From Chitinophagaceae bacterium (GTDB taxonomy: Bacteria; Bacteroidota; Bacteroidia; Chitinophagales; Chitinophagaceae), in contig JADKAM010000001.1 in NCBI GenBank assembly GCA_016715365.1, positions 1,178,001-1,242,000 on the forward strand: DNA of 64,000 nucleotides, read 5' to 3'. The translations under genes were made by a program, and so were the position numbers. The notes under the pieces were generated by a model. It had not been told where the DNA came from and searched no databases. It worked only from the letters and a program-made list of their open reading frames with translations. Of this stretch, positions 53,175 to 63,877 are shown piece after piece; the stretch's first letter is position 1, and each line of letters begins with the position of its first letter.

Positions 53175-56100
53175 ATGGAAAAAAGTGTACTTCAGGGCCA
53201 AAAAAAACGGCCAGGAACGCTTCTAAAAACACTGCTTGTTATGAAGCTTGCCATTATTATTTTATTCGCTACTACTTTGCAGGTTAATGCAAACCCGGCC
53301 ATGGGCCAGAAGGTAAACCTGAATCTGAAACAAACAGAAATTAAAAAGGTCTTGAAAATGATTGAAGACGAAGGTTATTTTCGTTTTCTGTATAACTCAA
53401 AACTGAAAGCACTGAAAAACAAAACAGATTTTTCGGTACAAAACCTGTCTGTTGCAGAATCGCTCGACAAATTGTTTAACGGAAGTAACCTTACCTATAA
53501 GCTGCTGGAGAATAATGTAGTGGTTGTTTTTTCAACCAACGAAGAGGAGAATGACAAAATAAAGGTGACGGGACGTATTACCGGCGACAACGGTATGCCT
53601 GTTGCAGGGGCTTCGGTTATACAAAAAGGAAGCGGAACCGGTACTTCTACCGATAACAATGGTACTTATACCTTAACGGTTGATAGTGATGCTACCCTCT
53701 TGATAACCAGCATTGGTTACGAACCACAGGAAGTAAAAATTAATGGCCGTTCGGTTATTGATATCAGGCTTATACCTTCATCAAAACAATCTGATGAAGT
53801 GGTGGTGATTGGCTATGGTACTGCCAGCAGGAGAGACCTTACCGGTAGTATTGCCAAGGTAAAAGGCGAAACCATTGCAGTACAGCCAAATACCAATGCG
53901 CTTTCATCTTTACAAAATAAAGTTGCAGGTCTTTCAATTGTAAACTCGGCAATTCCGGGCTCTTCACCCGATATCAGGATCAGGGGTACAGTTAGTATTG
54001 GTACCATACGCCCGGTATATATTGTTGATGGTATTTTTAACGACAATATTGATTTTGTAAATCCCAATGAAATTGAAAGTATTGAGGTATTGAAAGATCC
54101 TTCTTCATTGGCCATCTTTGGTATTAAAGGTGCCGCTGGTGCTATTCTGGTAACTACCAAAAAAGCAAAAGCAGGCCAGGTGAATATTAATTTTAATACT
54201 ACCTACGGCAGTAAAAAATTAGTAGATAAGATTGAGCTTGCCAACGGAGATCAATTCCGCGGCCTGGCAAATTTTGAAGCCAACGACAGAGTATTTGATG
54301 ATCCGAGCAATTTATCGTACCTGAGTTTTGTTAATAATGTTGGTGGTCCGGGCCTATCGGCTTTTCCGGGTAATACCGATTGGATTGATGCGGTAACCCG
54401 TACAGCAAAATTCAGCACTACCAACCTGAGCATAGATGGAAGTACAGATAAGAACAGGTTCCATTTTGGCCTGGGCTACAGCTATGATGAGGGTTTGGTT
54501 AAGCATGTTAAATATGAGCGCATAACCATGAATTTAAACGACGAGTTTAAGGTTAGCAAACGCATAAAAATCGGATTTGGTGTGATAGGTTCAAAAGAAA
54601 AACTACCTTATAACAGCGGCGCACTGGAAAATGCAAGAAGAGCTTTGCCTATTGTACCTGCTGATACCAAAACTTTCTACACCAAAAATCCTTATGGTGT
54701 TGATTCTGGTAATTATAACCTGTACTCAAATACACCCATCATACAAAACTCAGAGACCAATCCAATGGCAACACTGGAAAACAACTGGGATAAAAAAATT
54801 GATGACAAATACAGGTTGGTTGGTAATTTCTTTGTTGACCTGAACCTGACCAAAGACCTTAACTTCAGGGCAACCTGGTATGCAGATATGAGCTGGCGTA
54901 ATAACAGGGAATATACACCATTGTATGACCTGTATGATCCTACTGCTGCAACTCCGGCTACCGCTATATTTAATAAGAATGCATTAACTGCTGTAAGGCA
55001 GGACCTGCAGAACATGCGTAATTTTCAACAGGATTATATAGCCACTTACAAAAAGAAATTCCGCGATCATTCATTTACACTTACCGGAGGCTTTACTACC
55101 TACTACCATTACTTTGAACAGGTAAGTGGTACACTGGCACAGAAAACACCGGGCGTAAATATCATTCCGGATAATAAAAGATTCTGGTACCTGGCTTCGG
55201 GTTTTGGAGACAACAGGAGTATTATAGCCAACGCTACATTCCAGGATGAATATACTACTGTTTCTGGTCTGGGCAGGTTGTTTTATAATTTTAAAAACAA
55301 GTACTTCCTCACAGGAAGTTTCCGCAGGGATGGTTCAAGCCAGATCAATCGTGAGTATTCAAAAAAATTCCAGAATTTCTGGGCAGTTGGTTTAGGATGG
55401 GAAATTAGCAGGGAAAAATTCATGGAGAATGTTAAGTTCGTAAACTTCCTCAAACTGAAAGGTTCAACAGGCGTTTTGGGTAATTACACTACACAGGGTT
55501 ATGCTTACCCGGCTTATCCGGGTGTTTCCAGTAACTCTTCTGCAGTTTTCGGAGAAAACCTCATACCGGTAATTGTACCAAATTATACGGTTGATCCAAA
55601 TCTTAAATGGGAAACAGTACAATCATCAGAAGTTGGCTTAGAAGGAGATTTTTTAAATAACCGTTTGCATCTTGAAGCGAATTATTATTATAAAAAAACA
55701 AGTAATATCCTTTATGTTCCTCAGGCATCAGGTGGCAACCTGCCCAATTTGACGAATGTTGGTGATATTGAAAATAAAGGTTTTGAATTTACCACTTCAT
55801 GGACACAGAAATTATACAAAGACCTGAGCGTAGTTGCAAGTGGTAATTTAACTACCTATAAAAACAAAGTGTTGTACCTGGCTAACCCTAACAGAAACCC
55901 AACTTCAAGCGAACAAACACCTAACCAGGCCGAGACAGGCTACCCTATCGGTTATTTTTACGGTTTGATAGCAGATGGTATTTATCAGTCTTATGCAGAT
56001 ATCCTGGCTTCGCCTGTGAATACGATCAATGGCGGCGGTGTTAAACCAGGCGACTTAAAATACAAAGATCTGGATGGTAATGGCATTATTGATGAAAAAG

Positions 56101-56615
56101 ACAGAACCAATATAGGAAATCCTACGCCTGATTTTACTTATGGTATTAACCTGGCTTTCAAGTTTAAAGCTTTTGACCTGGGAATTGATTTTGCAGGTAG
56201 TTATGGTGGAGAAATTTACAGGGTTTGGGGAACTTCTGAACAAAAGAACTCGGTATATAATTATCCAAAATATTATCTCGAAGGATGGAACGGAGCCGGT
56301 TCTTCAAACTGGGTACCTATTGTTAACTCAAGCCACCTGGTTAACCGTGCACCATCAACGTATGGCATTGAAGACGGAAGTTATTTCAGGATCAGGAACC
56401 TGAGCCTGGGTTTTACTTTAGCTAAACTGCCTAAGATTACACAGATCAAAAATCTTCGCCTTTCAGCTTCAGTACAAAACCTGAAAACCTGGAAAAACAA
56501 TATCGGGTATTCACCCGAATTTGCCGGAGACGCACTTAGTTCAGGAATGGATTTTGGAGGTGCCGGTAGTGCATTACCACGTGTAATGACAGTTGCATTA
56601 AACGTTAATTTCTAA
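53175..56615 (+). CDS. SusC/RagA-family TonB-dependent receptor with STN domain
   Basis: A 1146-residue outer-membrane receptor from ATG 53175 (MEKSVLQGQ; the frame extends 11 codons upstream into the hairpin). Order: signal segment (KLAIIILFATTLQVNANPA), an STN-type domain (KQTEIKKVLKMIEDEGYFRFLYNSKLKALKNKTDFSVQNLSVAESLDKLF), a carboxypeptidase-regulatory-like domain (VTGRITGDNGMPVAGASVIQKGS), the plug (SDEVVVIGYG..., NPNEIESIEVLKDPSSLAIFGIKGAAGAILVTTKK) and a 22-stranded barrel. The STN domain explains control by FecI/FecR. Confidence 0.96.
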   Translation: MEKSVLQGQKKRPGTLLKTLLVMKLAIIILFATTLQVNANPAMGQKVNLNLKQTEIKKVLKMIEDEGYFRFLYNSKLKALKNKTDFSVQNLSVAESLDKLFNGSNLTYKLLENNVVVVFSTNEEENDKIKVTGRITGDNGMPVAGASVIQKGSGTGTSTDNNGTYTLTVDSDATLLITSIGYEPQEVKINGRSVIDIRLIPSSKQSDEVVVIGYGTASRRDLTGSIAKVKGETIAVQPNTNALSSLQNKVAGLSIVNSAIPGSSPDIRIRGTVSIGTIRPVYIVDGIFNDNIDFVNPNEIESIEVLKDPSSLAIFGIKGAAGAILVTTKKAKAGQVNINFNTTYGSKKLVDKIELANGDQFRGLANFEANDRVFDDPSNLSYLSFVNNVGGPGLSAFPGNTDWIDAVTRTAKFSTTNLSIDGSTDKNRFHFGLGYSYDEGLVKHVKYERITMNLNDEFKVSKRIKIGFGVIGSKEKLPYNSGALENARRALPIVPADTKTFYTKNPYGVDSGNYNLYSNTPIIQNSETNPMATLENNWDKKIDDKYRLVGNFFVDLNLTKDLNFRATWYADMSWRNNREYTPLYDLYDPTAATPATAIFNKNALTAVRQDLQNMRNFQQDYIATYKKKFRDHSFTLTGGFTTYYHYFEQVSGTLAQKTPGVNIIPDNKRFWYLASGFGDNRSIIANATFQDEYTTVSGLGRLFYNFKNKYFLTGSFRRDGSSQINREYSKKFQNFWAVGLGWEISREKFMENVKFVNFLKLKGSTGVLGNYTTQGYAYPAYPGVSSNSSAVFGENLIPVIVPNYTVDPNLKWETVQSSEVGLEGDFLNNRLHLEANYYYKKTSNILYVPQASGGNLPNLTNVGDIENKGFEFTTSWTQKLYKDLSVVASGNLTTYKNKVLYLANPNRNPTSSEQTPNQAETGYPIGYFYGLIADGIYQSYADILASPVNTINGGGVKPGDLKYKDLDGNGIIDEKDRTNIGNPTPDFTYGINLAFKFKAFDLGIDFAGSYGGEIYRVWGTSEQKNSVYNYPKYYLEGWNGAGSSNWVPIVNSSHLVNRAPSTYGIEDGSYFRIRNLSLGFTLAKLPKITQIKNLRLSASVQNLKTWKNNIGYSPEFAGDALSSGMDFGGAGSALPRVMTVALNVNF

Positions 56616-56640
56616 TTTTTTAAAAATAAAATTTTTGAAA

Positions 56641-58155
56641 ATGAAAATATCTAATAAAAAAATAACGAGATTTTTGATTGCTATCTCGGCTATTGCTCTT
56701 TTTGGGGGCTGTAAAAAATTCCTTGACAGGGAACCATTGGGCATAGCCCAGATTGACCTTAATGTAGGAGCCCTGGAAGGTAAAACCGTTGGTTTGTATG
56801 GAGCTATCCGTAATTCGGCCGCACAGCCTTATTGTGGTGACGGTTTCCAGGGTATTGCATATGTTGCGATGAATGGTTTCCGCTCGGATGATGCGGAGAT
56901 CGTATCTGATCCCGGCGCTTCAGCCTGGCATCAGACCTATGATAATTTCCAATACACCAAGGATGACTGGGGTGCCGGTTTGTACTGGGATAAACACTTT
57001 ATATTCGTAGGGCTTTGCAACGATATCCTGGATGATGCTGCAAAACAAAATTTAACCGATCCTGCCTCTGTAATAAATACGGCAGAAGCCAGGTTCTTCA
57101 GGGCTTATGCTTATTTTGACCTGGTTAGAACTTATGGAGCAGTTCCAAAGATTGACTTTAAGATTAATGTTCCTGCAGATGGTAATGTAGCAAAATCTGA
57201 TACTGCAGCTATTTACGCATTGATAAATGATGATCTCACTTTTGCCGAACAAAACCTGCCCATTGTATGGGAAGCTAAATTTGCCGGCCGTGCCAATAAA
57301 TGGGCAGCAAAAGCCCTGCATGCAAAAGTATTGTTACAGCAACGCCGCTATGGAGAGGCACTTCCAATTTGTAAAGATATTATTAACAATGGCCCTTATC
57401 AATTATACACTCCTTACTGGAAGATGTTTAAAAAGGAAGGAGAATTGTGCAGTGAATCTATTTTTGAAATACAGGCTGCAAAAACAGCAGGTGATGGAAA
57501 CACTTACTGGAGCAGGCTGGGCCAATGCCAGGGTGTAAGAGGTTCAGGCACCTGGGATTTGGGATGGGGATGGAATACACCTACAACAAACCTGGTTGGA
57601 ACATACGAAGCAGGTGATGTAAGGAAAGATGCCACGATACTTTTCTCCAACCAGTCTGACGGAGGCACTAATACAGGTGGTTACGGTTTAACGTTACCCA
57701 ACCTTACCAATGCACTTTACTGGAATAAAAAAGTATATAACCAATATAGTGATTACCTCGCTAATGGTCTGGGTACTCCGGAAAATGAATCGCAGAATAC
57801 CTGGGTAAACCAGCGTGTACTGAGGCTTTCGGATGTATTGCTGATGGGAGCAGAAGCTGCTAATGAGACTGGTGCAGGAAACCCCGATGCAGCAACCTGG
57901 GTTAACCGTGTACGAAACAGGGCCGGCCTTGGTAATGTTGCTTTTGTAAGCCAGGCGCAAATGCGTACGGTTATTAAACAGGAAAGAAGGGTGGAATTTG
58001 CCATGGAATTTGAACGTTTCTTTGACCTGGTAAGGTATGGTGATGCAACCAGTGTGCTCGGTACAAATGGTTACCAGAACAAACACCGTTACTACCCGAT
58101 CCCTACTTCGGCTTTAAATGCAAATCCGGCTTTGGTTCAAAATCCTGAATGGTAA
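56641..58155 (+). CDS. SusD/RagB-family nutrient-binding lipoprotein
   Basis: A 504-residue lipoprotein from ATG 56641 (a TTG two codons earlier is the alternative): signal with lipobox ALFGGCKKF, cysteine at about residue 24. TPR-like helices in the central part (AEARFFRAYAYFDLVRTYGAVP, WAAKALHAKVLLQQRRYGEAL) and the closing VIKQERRVEFAMEFERFFDLVRYGD block are SusD hallmarks. It caps the SusC barrel and binds a glycan or other nutrient. Ligand not predictable. Confidence 0.95.
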   Translation: MKISNKKITRFLIAISAIALFGGCKKFLDREPLGIAQIDLNVGALEGKTVGLYGAIRNSAAQPYCGDGFQGIAYVAMNGFRSDDAEIVSDPGASAWHQTYDNFQYTKDDWGAGLYWDKHFIFVGLCNDILDDAAKQNLTDPASVINTAEARFFRAYAYFDLVRTYGAVPKIDFKINVPADGNVAKSDTAAIYALINDDLTFAEQNLPIVWEAKFAGRANKWAAKALHAKVLLQQRRYGEALPICKDIINNGPYQLYTPYWKMFKKEGELCSESIFEIQAAKTAGDGNTYWSRLGQCQGVRGSGTWDLGWGWNTPTTNLVGTYEAGDVRKDATILFSNQSDGGTNTGGYGLTLPNLTNALYWNKKVYNQYSDYLANGLGTPENESQNTWVNQRVLRLSDVLLMGAEAANETGAGNPDAATWVNRVRNRAGLGNVAFVSQAQMRTVIKQERRVEFAMEFERFFDLVRYGDATSVLGTNGYQNKHRYYPIPTSALNANPALVQNPEW

Positions 58156-58183
58156 TAATTATAAACTTAAAATAATAACGATC

Positions 58184-59029
58184 ATGCAAAAAAAGATTCA
58201 ACATGTATTCGCAGCAATAATATTGATATTGTTTGCGGCAGCCTGCCAGAAAATGGACAGGCCTGAATTGGGTACTTATCCTGTTGATGCGAATTCGCCA
58301 ACAGGACCCCTGAAGTTTTATGTAGCTTTTGACGGAACCAGCACTAACCCGCTGATGAATGCTGTAGACAGTATCAGGGCAACTTTCCCTTCGGATAATC
58401 CTTTTACAAATGCTACCGGTATTGCCGGAAGCGGTGTTACAGGAGTGAATCAAAAATTCATCAAATACCCTTCGTTTAATACCTGGGCAGCAAGCTCCAG
58501 TATTTCTGTTTCTGTGTGGTTTAAACAGAATGGTCAAACAAAAAACAATAATGGTACCAATGGCCCATCTTACATTTATTCTATAAAAGCGGTTGATGGT
58601 TTTCATTGGAGTAATGCTGTCAGCTTCCTGTTCCTGGAAGGAAACAATGCAGCCTGCGCAGTAAAAAGCCAGTTCGTAAGTCCTGGTACAGATAACTGGT
58701 TTACCTGGGAAGGTGGACAGACTATTGCAGGATTATGTGATAATCAATGGCATCACATGGTGTTAACATACGATCAAACAACCAGTTCTGCAAAGTTGTA
58801 TATAGATGGTGTACAGAATCCAAATGTAAAAACATGGGCAGGCCACGGTGCTTTAAATCTTGCTACCAGCAAAATCAGCGAATACCGTGTGGGAGCTGGC
58901 CCTTCCAACGGTTTTGCAACAGACGATTGGCTGGCCTGCACTTTTAAAGGTGGTTTAGACCAGCTTAGAATGTATGGTTCGGTGCTTACAGCAACAGAAA
59001 TTCAGGCACTTTATGCAAGCAAACGTTAA
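58184..59029 (+). CDS. LamG/concanavalin-like domain lipoprotein
   Basis: A 281-residue lipoprotein from ATG 58184 (MQKKIQHVFAAIILILFAAACQK with lipobox AAAC; the frame extends 22 codons into the susD coding region). The mature part is a LamG-like jelly roll: FYVAFDGTST, SISVSVWFKQNG, DNQWHHMVLTYDQTTSSAKLYIDGV, KGGLDQLRMYGSVLTATEIQALY. It probably binds sugars at the cell surface as part of the SusCD system. Confidence 0.92.
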   Translation: MQKKIQHVFAAIILILFAAACQKMDRPELGTYPVDANSPTGPLKFYVAFDGTSTNPLMNAVDSIRATFPSDNPFTNATGIAGSGVTGVNQKFIKYPSFNTWAASSSISVSVWFKQNGQTKNNNGTNGPSYIYSIKAVDGFHWSNAVSFLFLEGNNAACAVKSQFVSPGTDNWFTWEGGQTIAGLCDNQWHHMVLTYDQTTSSAKLYIDGVQNPNVKTWAGHGALNLATSKISEYRVGAGPSNGFATDDWLACTFKGGLDQLRMYGSVLTATEIQALYASKR

Positions 59030-59081
59030 AAGTTATAAATAGCAGTTAGTTTCATAATCAAGTTTCATGCGCAATCAAAGA

Positions 59082-59113
59082 GGGCCGAACAATCTTGTTT
59101 GGCCCCTTTTTTT
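59082..59113 (+). terminator. Terminator after the LamG gene
   Basis: Stem GGGCCGAACAA/TTGTTTGGCCC (one mismatch) with a TC loop and a T7 run. It separates the LamG gene from the next gene, although a promoter for the next gene is not obvious. It shows that the upstream TTG at 59099 cannot be the start codon. Confidence 0.85.
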
Positions 59114-59131
59114 CTTAAAAAAGATGCTGAT

Positions 59132-62100
59132 TTGATACCGGTAAAAAAATACATACTACCTCTTTTTCTGCTGCCTGTTTGTACGGCAATGCTGTTTTTT
59201 TCCTGCAAGGAAAAAAAAGAAACTGCTTTTGAATCACTTTCAGCTGCCGAAACCCATATTGATTTTGAAAATAAACTGGAACAAAGGGATATGTTCAATA
59301 TCCTGTATTACCTGTATTATTATAATGGTGGGGGTGTATCCACCGGCGATATCAATAACGATGGTTTGCCTGATATTTATTTTACTGCCAACAGTAAGGG
59401 AAACAACAAACTTTACCTTAACAAAGGAAATTTTGTTTTTGAAGATATAACTGCAAAAGCCGGCGTGGCTGGCAGTGCCGACTGGAGTTCGGGTGTAACC
59501 ATGGCCGATGTTAACGGAGATGGCTTAATGGATATTTATGTTTGCGCCAGCAGCCTGCATCATGGTTTGAAAGGCCACAACGAACTCTTTATAAATAATG
59601 GTAACAATACTTTTACTGAAAGTGCGGAAAAATTCGGGTTGAATTTTTCGGGCTTTGGTACACAGGCAGCCTTCTTTGATTACGATCGTGATGGCGACCT
59701 GGATTGCTACCTGCTTAATCATTCTCAAAAACCAAATTCAAACATACGGGATACAACTAACCGCCGGCAATTTGATGCGGTATCCGGCGACCGGTTTTAT
59801 CGCAACGACCTGGATTCTACCGGAAAATTTACCGACGTTTCTGCAGCAGCAGGCATCTATCAAAGCAACCTGGGTTATGGCCTGGGCATTGCTACCGGCG
59901 ATTTTAATAATGATGGCTGGGATGATATTTATGTAGGAAATGATTTTCATGAAAACGATTATTACTACCTCAATAAAGGTGATGGAACTTTTGCTGAATC
60001 GGGTGCCGATCATTTTAAACATTACAGCCGTTTTAGTATGGGCAACGATGCGGCTGATTATAATAACGACGGTCAATTAGATTTAATAACTGTGGATATG
60101 CTGCCGCAGGATGAAAAAGTTTTGAAAACCTATGGCAGTGATGAAAACCCCGATACTTACAAGTACAAACTGATGGGGCATGGTTATCAAAACCAGTATT
60201 CAAAAAATGCACTCCAACGCAATAACGGCAATGGAAGCAGTTTTAGCGAAACTGCCCTGCAAAGTGGCGTGGCGGCTACTGATTGGAGTTGGGCTCCCTT
60301 GTTTGCTGATTTTGATAATGACGGAAATAAAGACCTCTTCATATCAAGTGGTATTGTAAAAAGGCCGGTTGATATGGATTATATACGCTTTGTATCTGAC
60401 CTGGTAATGAAGCAGAATAGCAGCGAAACCAGTAAACTGGATAATGAGGCCATTGAAAATATGCCCGACGGTAGTTCGCATCCTTATTTCTACAAAGGTG
60501 ATGGAAAAATAAATTTTACCGATGTAAGCGAAAGCTGGGGAACAGCATCTATGAAAGGTTATTTTAACGGTGCTTCTTATGCCGATCTGAACAACGATGG
60601 AAATTTAGATATGGTGATCAACTGCCTGAATGCTCGGGCCATGATTCTTAAAAATAAACTCCCTGCTAAAAATACACTTGATCTTGTTTTTAAAGGCAAC
60701 GATAAAAATACGAATGGTATTGGCGTAAAGGCATGGATATATACAAAAGGTAAGATGCAGTACCAGCAACTGATGAGCAGCAGGGGCTTTCAATCTTCCT
60801 GCGATCTAAAATTACATTTTGGGCTCGACAGTATCCGGTATATTGACAGCATGCTGATTGTTTGGCCCAATCAAAAATATCAACGGTTTAAAAATACACC
60901 GGCAAAAGGTCTTATTGAAATTAACCAGGCCCATGCGGGAGGGTATTTTGATTACAATACATTCTTTCCCCCGGCAAAGCAACCCTTTGAAAACATCAGC
61001 AGCCAGGTTGCCTGCACCTGGACCCATCATGAAAATGATTTTCTTGATTTTAACAAACAATACCTTACCCCACACATGCAATCAACACGTGGGCCACGTT
61101 TAGCTGTTGCTGATGTAAATAAAGACGGGCTCGATGATTTCTTTGTATGCGGTGCTTCTGGACAGCCCGGTCAATTGATGGTACAAACTTCAACCGGAAA
61201 ATTCATCTCAACCGACACAGCCCTGTTTGCAAAAACAAAACAAAGCGAAGAAGCAGATGCCATTTTCTTTGATGCAAATAATGATGGCGCTGCCGACCTG
61301 TATGTGGTAAGCGGCGGAAATCAATATGATGATAATGATGCAAACCTCGCCGATCATCTTTACATGAATGATGGTAAAGGGCATTTTTCTTTGGCTGAAT
61401 CGGCAATACCGGCAATACTAAAAAACAAAAGCTGTGTAACAGTTTCGGATATTGATAAAGATGGAGATCAGGATCTGTTTGTTGGAGGCCTGGCCGATGC
61501 AAAACGTTTTGGTATTGCCCAGCCTTCTTATTTATTATTGAATGATGGCAAAGGCATATTTAAAACAGCCGGTGCTGCTGTTATAAAACTGGAAAGCCTG
61601 GGCATTGTAACCAGCGCTTCTTTTACTGATTTGAATAACGACGGATGGAACGACCTGGTGGTGGCCGGTGAATGGATGGCGGTAAAAATTTTTATAAATA
61701 AAAATGGAAAGTTTGTTGCTTCAGAAATTCCTGCTTCTACCGGTTTATGGCAAACGGTTTATACAACCGATGTAAACGGAGATGGTTTTATGGATATACT
61801 GGCCGGCAACTGGGGGCATAACAGTAAGTTATATAGTGGTAAGAATGGTCCTTTAAAACTGTATGTAAAAGACTTTGATGGCAATGGTTCCGTAGAGCAG
61901 GTAATGGCGTATACGGTGAATGAAAAAGAATATACATTTCTTGCCAAAGATGAACTGGAAAGATCTTTACCGGTATTAAAGAAAGCTTATTTAAAATACA
62001 GTGAAGTAGCCGGCAAAACGGTTGATTATATGTTTTACGATCTGTTTAAGGATTACACAACACTTAAAGCCGAAACATTGGGCTCCTGCTATTTTATTAA

Positions 62101-62437
62101 TGATGGTAAAGGAAATTTTAACAAACGGGAACTGCCTGATGAAATACAAATGGCACCTGTTTTTTCTTTCACTTCTTTATCAGCCAATAATAAAGGCCCA
62201 TACATGGCTGCAGGAAATTTTTATGGCGTGGTTCCTTATGAAGGCAGGTATGATGCATTGCTGCCATCGGCATTTGTATTCACCAGGCCGCCAAATGATT
62301 TTAAAATGATGGTAACTATGCCATTTGCAGATGGAGAAGTAAGAGATGCCAAATGGATAAGATATGCCGGCGGAAAACAAGTATTGATTGTTGCACAAAA
62401 TAATAAGGGTTTGATTTTTTTAAAACCGAATGAATAG
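59132..62437 (+). CDS. FG-GAP/VCBS repeat and ASPIC/UnbV domain lipoprotein
   Basis: About 1101 residues from TTG 59132 (the signal and lipobox FFSC follow; the ORF's earlier TTG falls inside a terminator). Thirteen Ca-binding loops of the FG-GAP type (DxNxDGxxD, for example DINNDGLPD, DVNGDGLMD, DFNNDGWDD, DLNNDGNLD) form two blocks, before and after an ASPIC_UnbV domain (GVKAWIYTKGKMQYQQLMSS, RGFQSSCDLKLHFGL, IVWPNQKYQRF). It is a CRTAC1-like surface protein, probably a propeller. The start is unusual (TTG). Confidence 0.9.
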   Translation: MIPVKKYILPLFLLPVCTAMLFFSCKEKKETAFESLSAAETHIDFENKLEQRDMFNILYYLYYYNGGGVSTGDINNDGLPDIYFTANSKGNNKLYLNKGNFVFEDITAKAGVAGSADWSSGVTMADVNGDGLMDIYVCASSLHHGLKGHNELFINNGNNTFTESAEKFGLNFSGFGTQAAFFDYDRDGDLDCYLLNHSQKPNSNIRDTTNRRQFDAVSGDRFYRNDLDSTGKFTDVSAAAGIYQSNLGYGLGIATGDFNNDGWDDIYVGNDFHENDYYYLNKGDGTFAESGADHFKHYSRFSMGNDAADYNNDGQLDLITVDMLPQDEKVLKTYGSDENPDTYKYKLMGHGYQNQYSKNALQRNNGNGSSFSETALQSGVAATDWSWAPLFADFDNDGNKDLFISSGIVKRPVDMDYIRFVSDLVMKQNSSETSKLDNEAIENMPDGSSHPYFYKGDGKINFTDVSESWGTASMKGYFNGASYADLNNDGNLDMVINCLNARAMILKNKLPAKNTLDLVFKGNDKNTNGIGVKAWIYTKGKMQYQQLMSSRGFQSSCDLKLHFGLDSIRYIDSMLIVWPNQKYQRFKNTPAKGLIEINQAHAGGYFDYNTFFPPAKQPFENISSQVACTWTHHENDFLDFNKQYLTPHMQSTRGPRLAVADVNKDGLDDFFVCGASGQPGQLMVQTSTGKFISTDTALFAKTKQSEEADAIFFDANNDGAADLYVVSGGNQYDDNDANLADHLYMNDGKGHFSLAESAIPAILKNKSCVTVSDIDKDGDQDLFVGGLADAKRFGIAQPSYLLLNDGKGIFKTAGAAVIKLESLGIVTSASFTDLNNDGWNDLVVAGEWMAVKIFINKNGKFVASEIPASTGLWQTVYTTDVNGDGFMDILAGNWGHNSKLYSGKNGPLKLYVKDFDGNGSVEQVMAYTVNEKEYTFLAKDELERSLPVLKKAYLKYSEVAGKTVDYMFYDLFKDYTTLKAETLGSCYFINDGKGNFNKRELPDEIQMAPVFSFTSLSANNKGPYMAAGNFYGVVPYEGRYDALLPSAFVFTRPPNDFKMMVTMPFADGEVRDAKWIRYAGGKQVLIVAQNNKGLIFLKPNE

Positions 62438-62547
62438 TTTTTTATAATCATCAGAAAACAGCTTTGATTGTCTTACAAAAATTTAATAACCAACGGCCTG
62501 TAATAATTTGTAAATGATACATGGCCGGGACCAATGAAAATAAACAC

Positions 62548-63870
62548 ATGAAATTTCGCATTGCCGCTTTATTATTATCCGCTTTATTTTTTCTGCAGGC
62601 CTGCAGCAGAAAAGAGTATAAAAATAATTTTAACGATCCCATACTTTTTTCAAAAACTGTAAAGGAACTGAACAATGTGGTGATGCAGAATGGATTTCCT
62701 CCCATCATTGCCAGCCGCAATTATGCTTATGCCTGTATTGCAGCCTACGAAACGGTAGTGTTGGGTGATAACCGTTTTCAAACGCTGGCCGGGCAAATAG
62801 AACATTTACCCGCAATGCCAAAGCTGGATACTGCAGATGTAAATTTTCAGTATGCTTCCATGCTGGCTTTTTGTAAAGTAGGAGAAGCGGTTACATTTCC
62901 TAAAGGCAGTATGAAGGAATATGTAAACAGGCTTGATTCTATTGCCAATGCAGGCAACATGTCTGCATCCATGCAGGAAGCCAGTAAGCGGCTTGCTGAT
63001 TCGGTTACCAGTCACATTCTGCGCTGGAGTAAAAATGACAACTATGCGCAGACCCGTACTGCCGAAAAATACAATATAACCAACGAAGAAGGAAGATGGG
63101 TGCCAACTGCGCCATCATATGCCCAGGCACTGGAGCCGCATTGGAATGAGATAAGAACGATGATAATGGATAGTGCCAGCCAGTTTACACCGCCCAGGCC
63201 ACCGGCTTTCGACATGAAAAATAAAGAAAGTAAATTTTACAAGGAAGTGATGGCGGTTAAAAATGCCGGAGATAGTTTAACGGATGAACAAAAACATATT
63301 GCTGAGTTTTGGGACGACCTGGGAACTAGGATGAATGTAGAAGGACACGTGATGTTTGTAACAAAAAAATTCTCGCCGGTAGGCCACTGGATGAATATTA
63401 CCGGCATTGCTGCAAAAAAAGCAGGAGCAGATTTTTCCACAACAGTTTCTTCGTATGCAAAAACAGCCATAGCAGTTTTTGATGCATTCATACAATGCTG
63501 GGATGAAAAATTCCGCAGTAATGTAATACGACCTGAAACTGCCATCAATAAATATATTGATGATGAATGGAGGCCTTATTTACAAACACCGCCCTTCCCG
63601 GAATATACCTGTGGTCACAGTACGGTATCTTCCTCCGCAGCAGAAATACTTACCAATGTGTTTGGTGATAATTTTAATTATACCGATACATCCGAACTTG
63701 AATTCGGAATTAAAAACCGTTCCTTCGCATCTTTTCGCCAGGCAGCAATTGAAAACAACTGGGCCAGGTTTTATGGAGGCATTCATTATCACAACTCCTG
63801 CATCATCAGTACGGAATACGGAAAAAAAGTAGGAGACCTGGTGAATGGACATTTAAAAATGAAAAAATAA
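62548..63870 (+). CDS. Vanadium-dependent haloperoxidase-like (PAP2 superfamily) lipoprotein
   Basis: A 440-residue lipoprotein from ATG 62548 (MKFRIAALLLSALFFLQACSRK). The PAP2/vanadate-binding motifs are in the C-terminal part: the KFRSNVIRPETAI block (Lys and Arg), EYTCGHSTVSSSAAEIL (the SGH-like Gly-His) and RFYGGIHYHNS (Arg and His). Members of this group in Bacteroidota are phosphatases or haloperoxidases; activity is not proven. Commonly found beside FG-GAP/ASPIC proteins and SusCD, as here. Confidence 0.88.
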   Translation: MKFRIAALLLSALFFLQACSRKEYKNNFNDPILFSKTVKELNNVVMQNGFPPIIASRNYAYACIAAYETVVLGDNRFQTLAGQIEHLPAMPKLDTADVNFQYASMLAFCKVGEAVTFPKGSMKEYVNRLDSIANAGNMSASMQEASKRLADSVTSHILRWSKNDNYAQTRTAEKYNITNEEGRWVPTAPSYAQALEPHWNEIRTMIMDSASQFTPPRPPAFDMKNKESKFYKEVMAVKNAGDSLTDEQKHIAEFWDDLGTRMNVEGHVMFVTKKFSPVGHWMNITGIAAKKAGADFSTTVSSYAKTAIAVFDAFIQCWDEKFRSNVIRPETAINKYIDDEWRPYLQTPPFPEYTCGHSTVSSSAAEILTNVFGDNFNYTDTSELEFGIKNRSFASFRQAAIENNWARFYGGIHYHNSCIISTEYGKKVGDLVNGHLKMKK

Positions 63871-63877
63871 ATACTTC

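Noticed and set aside
59099..59131. Upstream TTG start for the FG-GAP protein
   Set aside because: It lies inside the terminator hairpin and its T-run; the signal peptide fits the later TTG.
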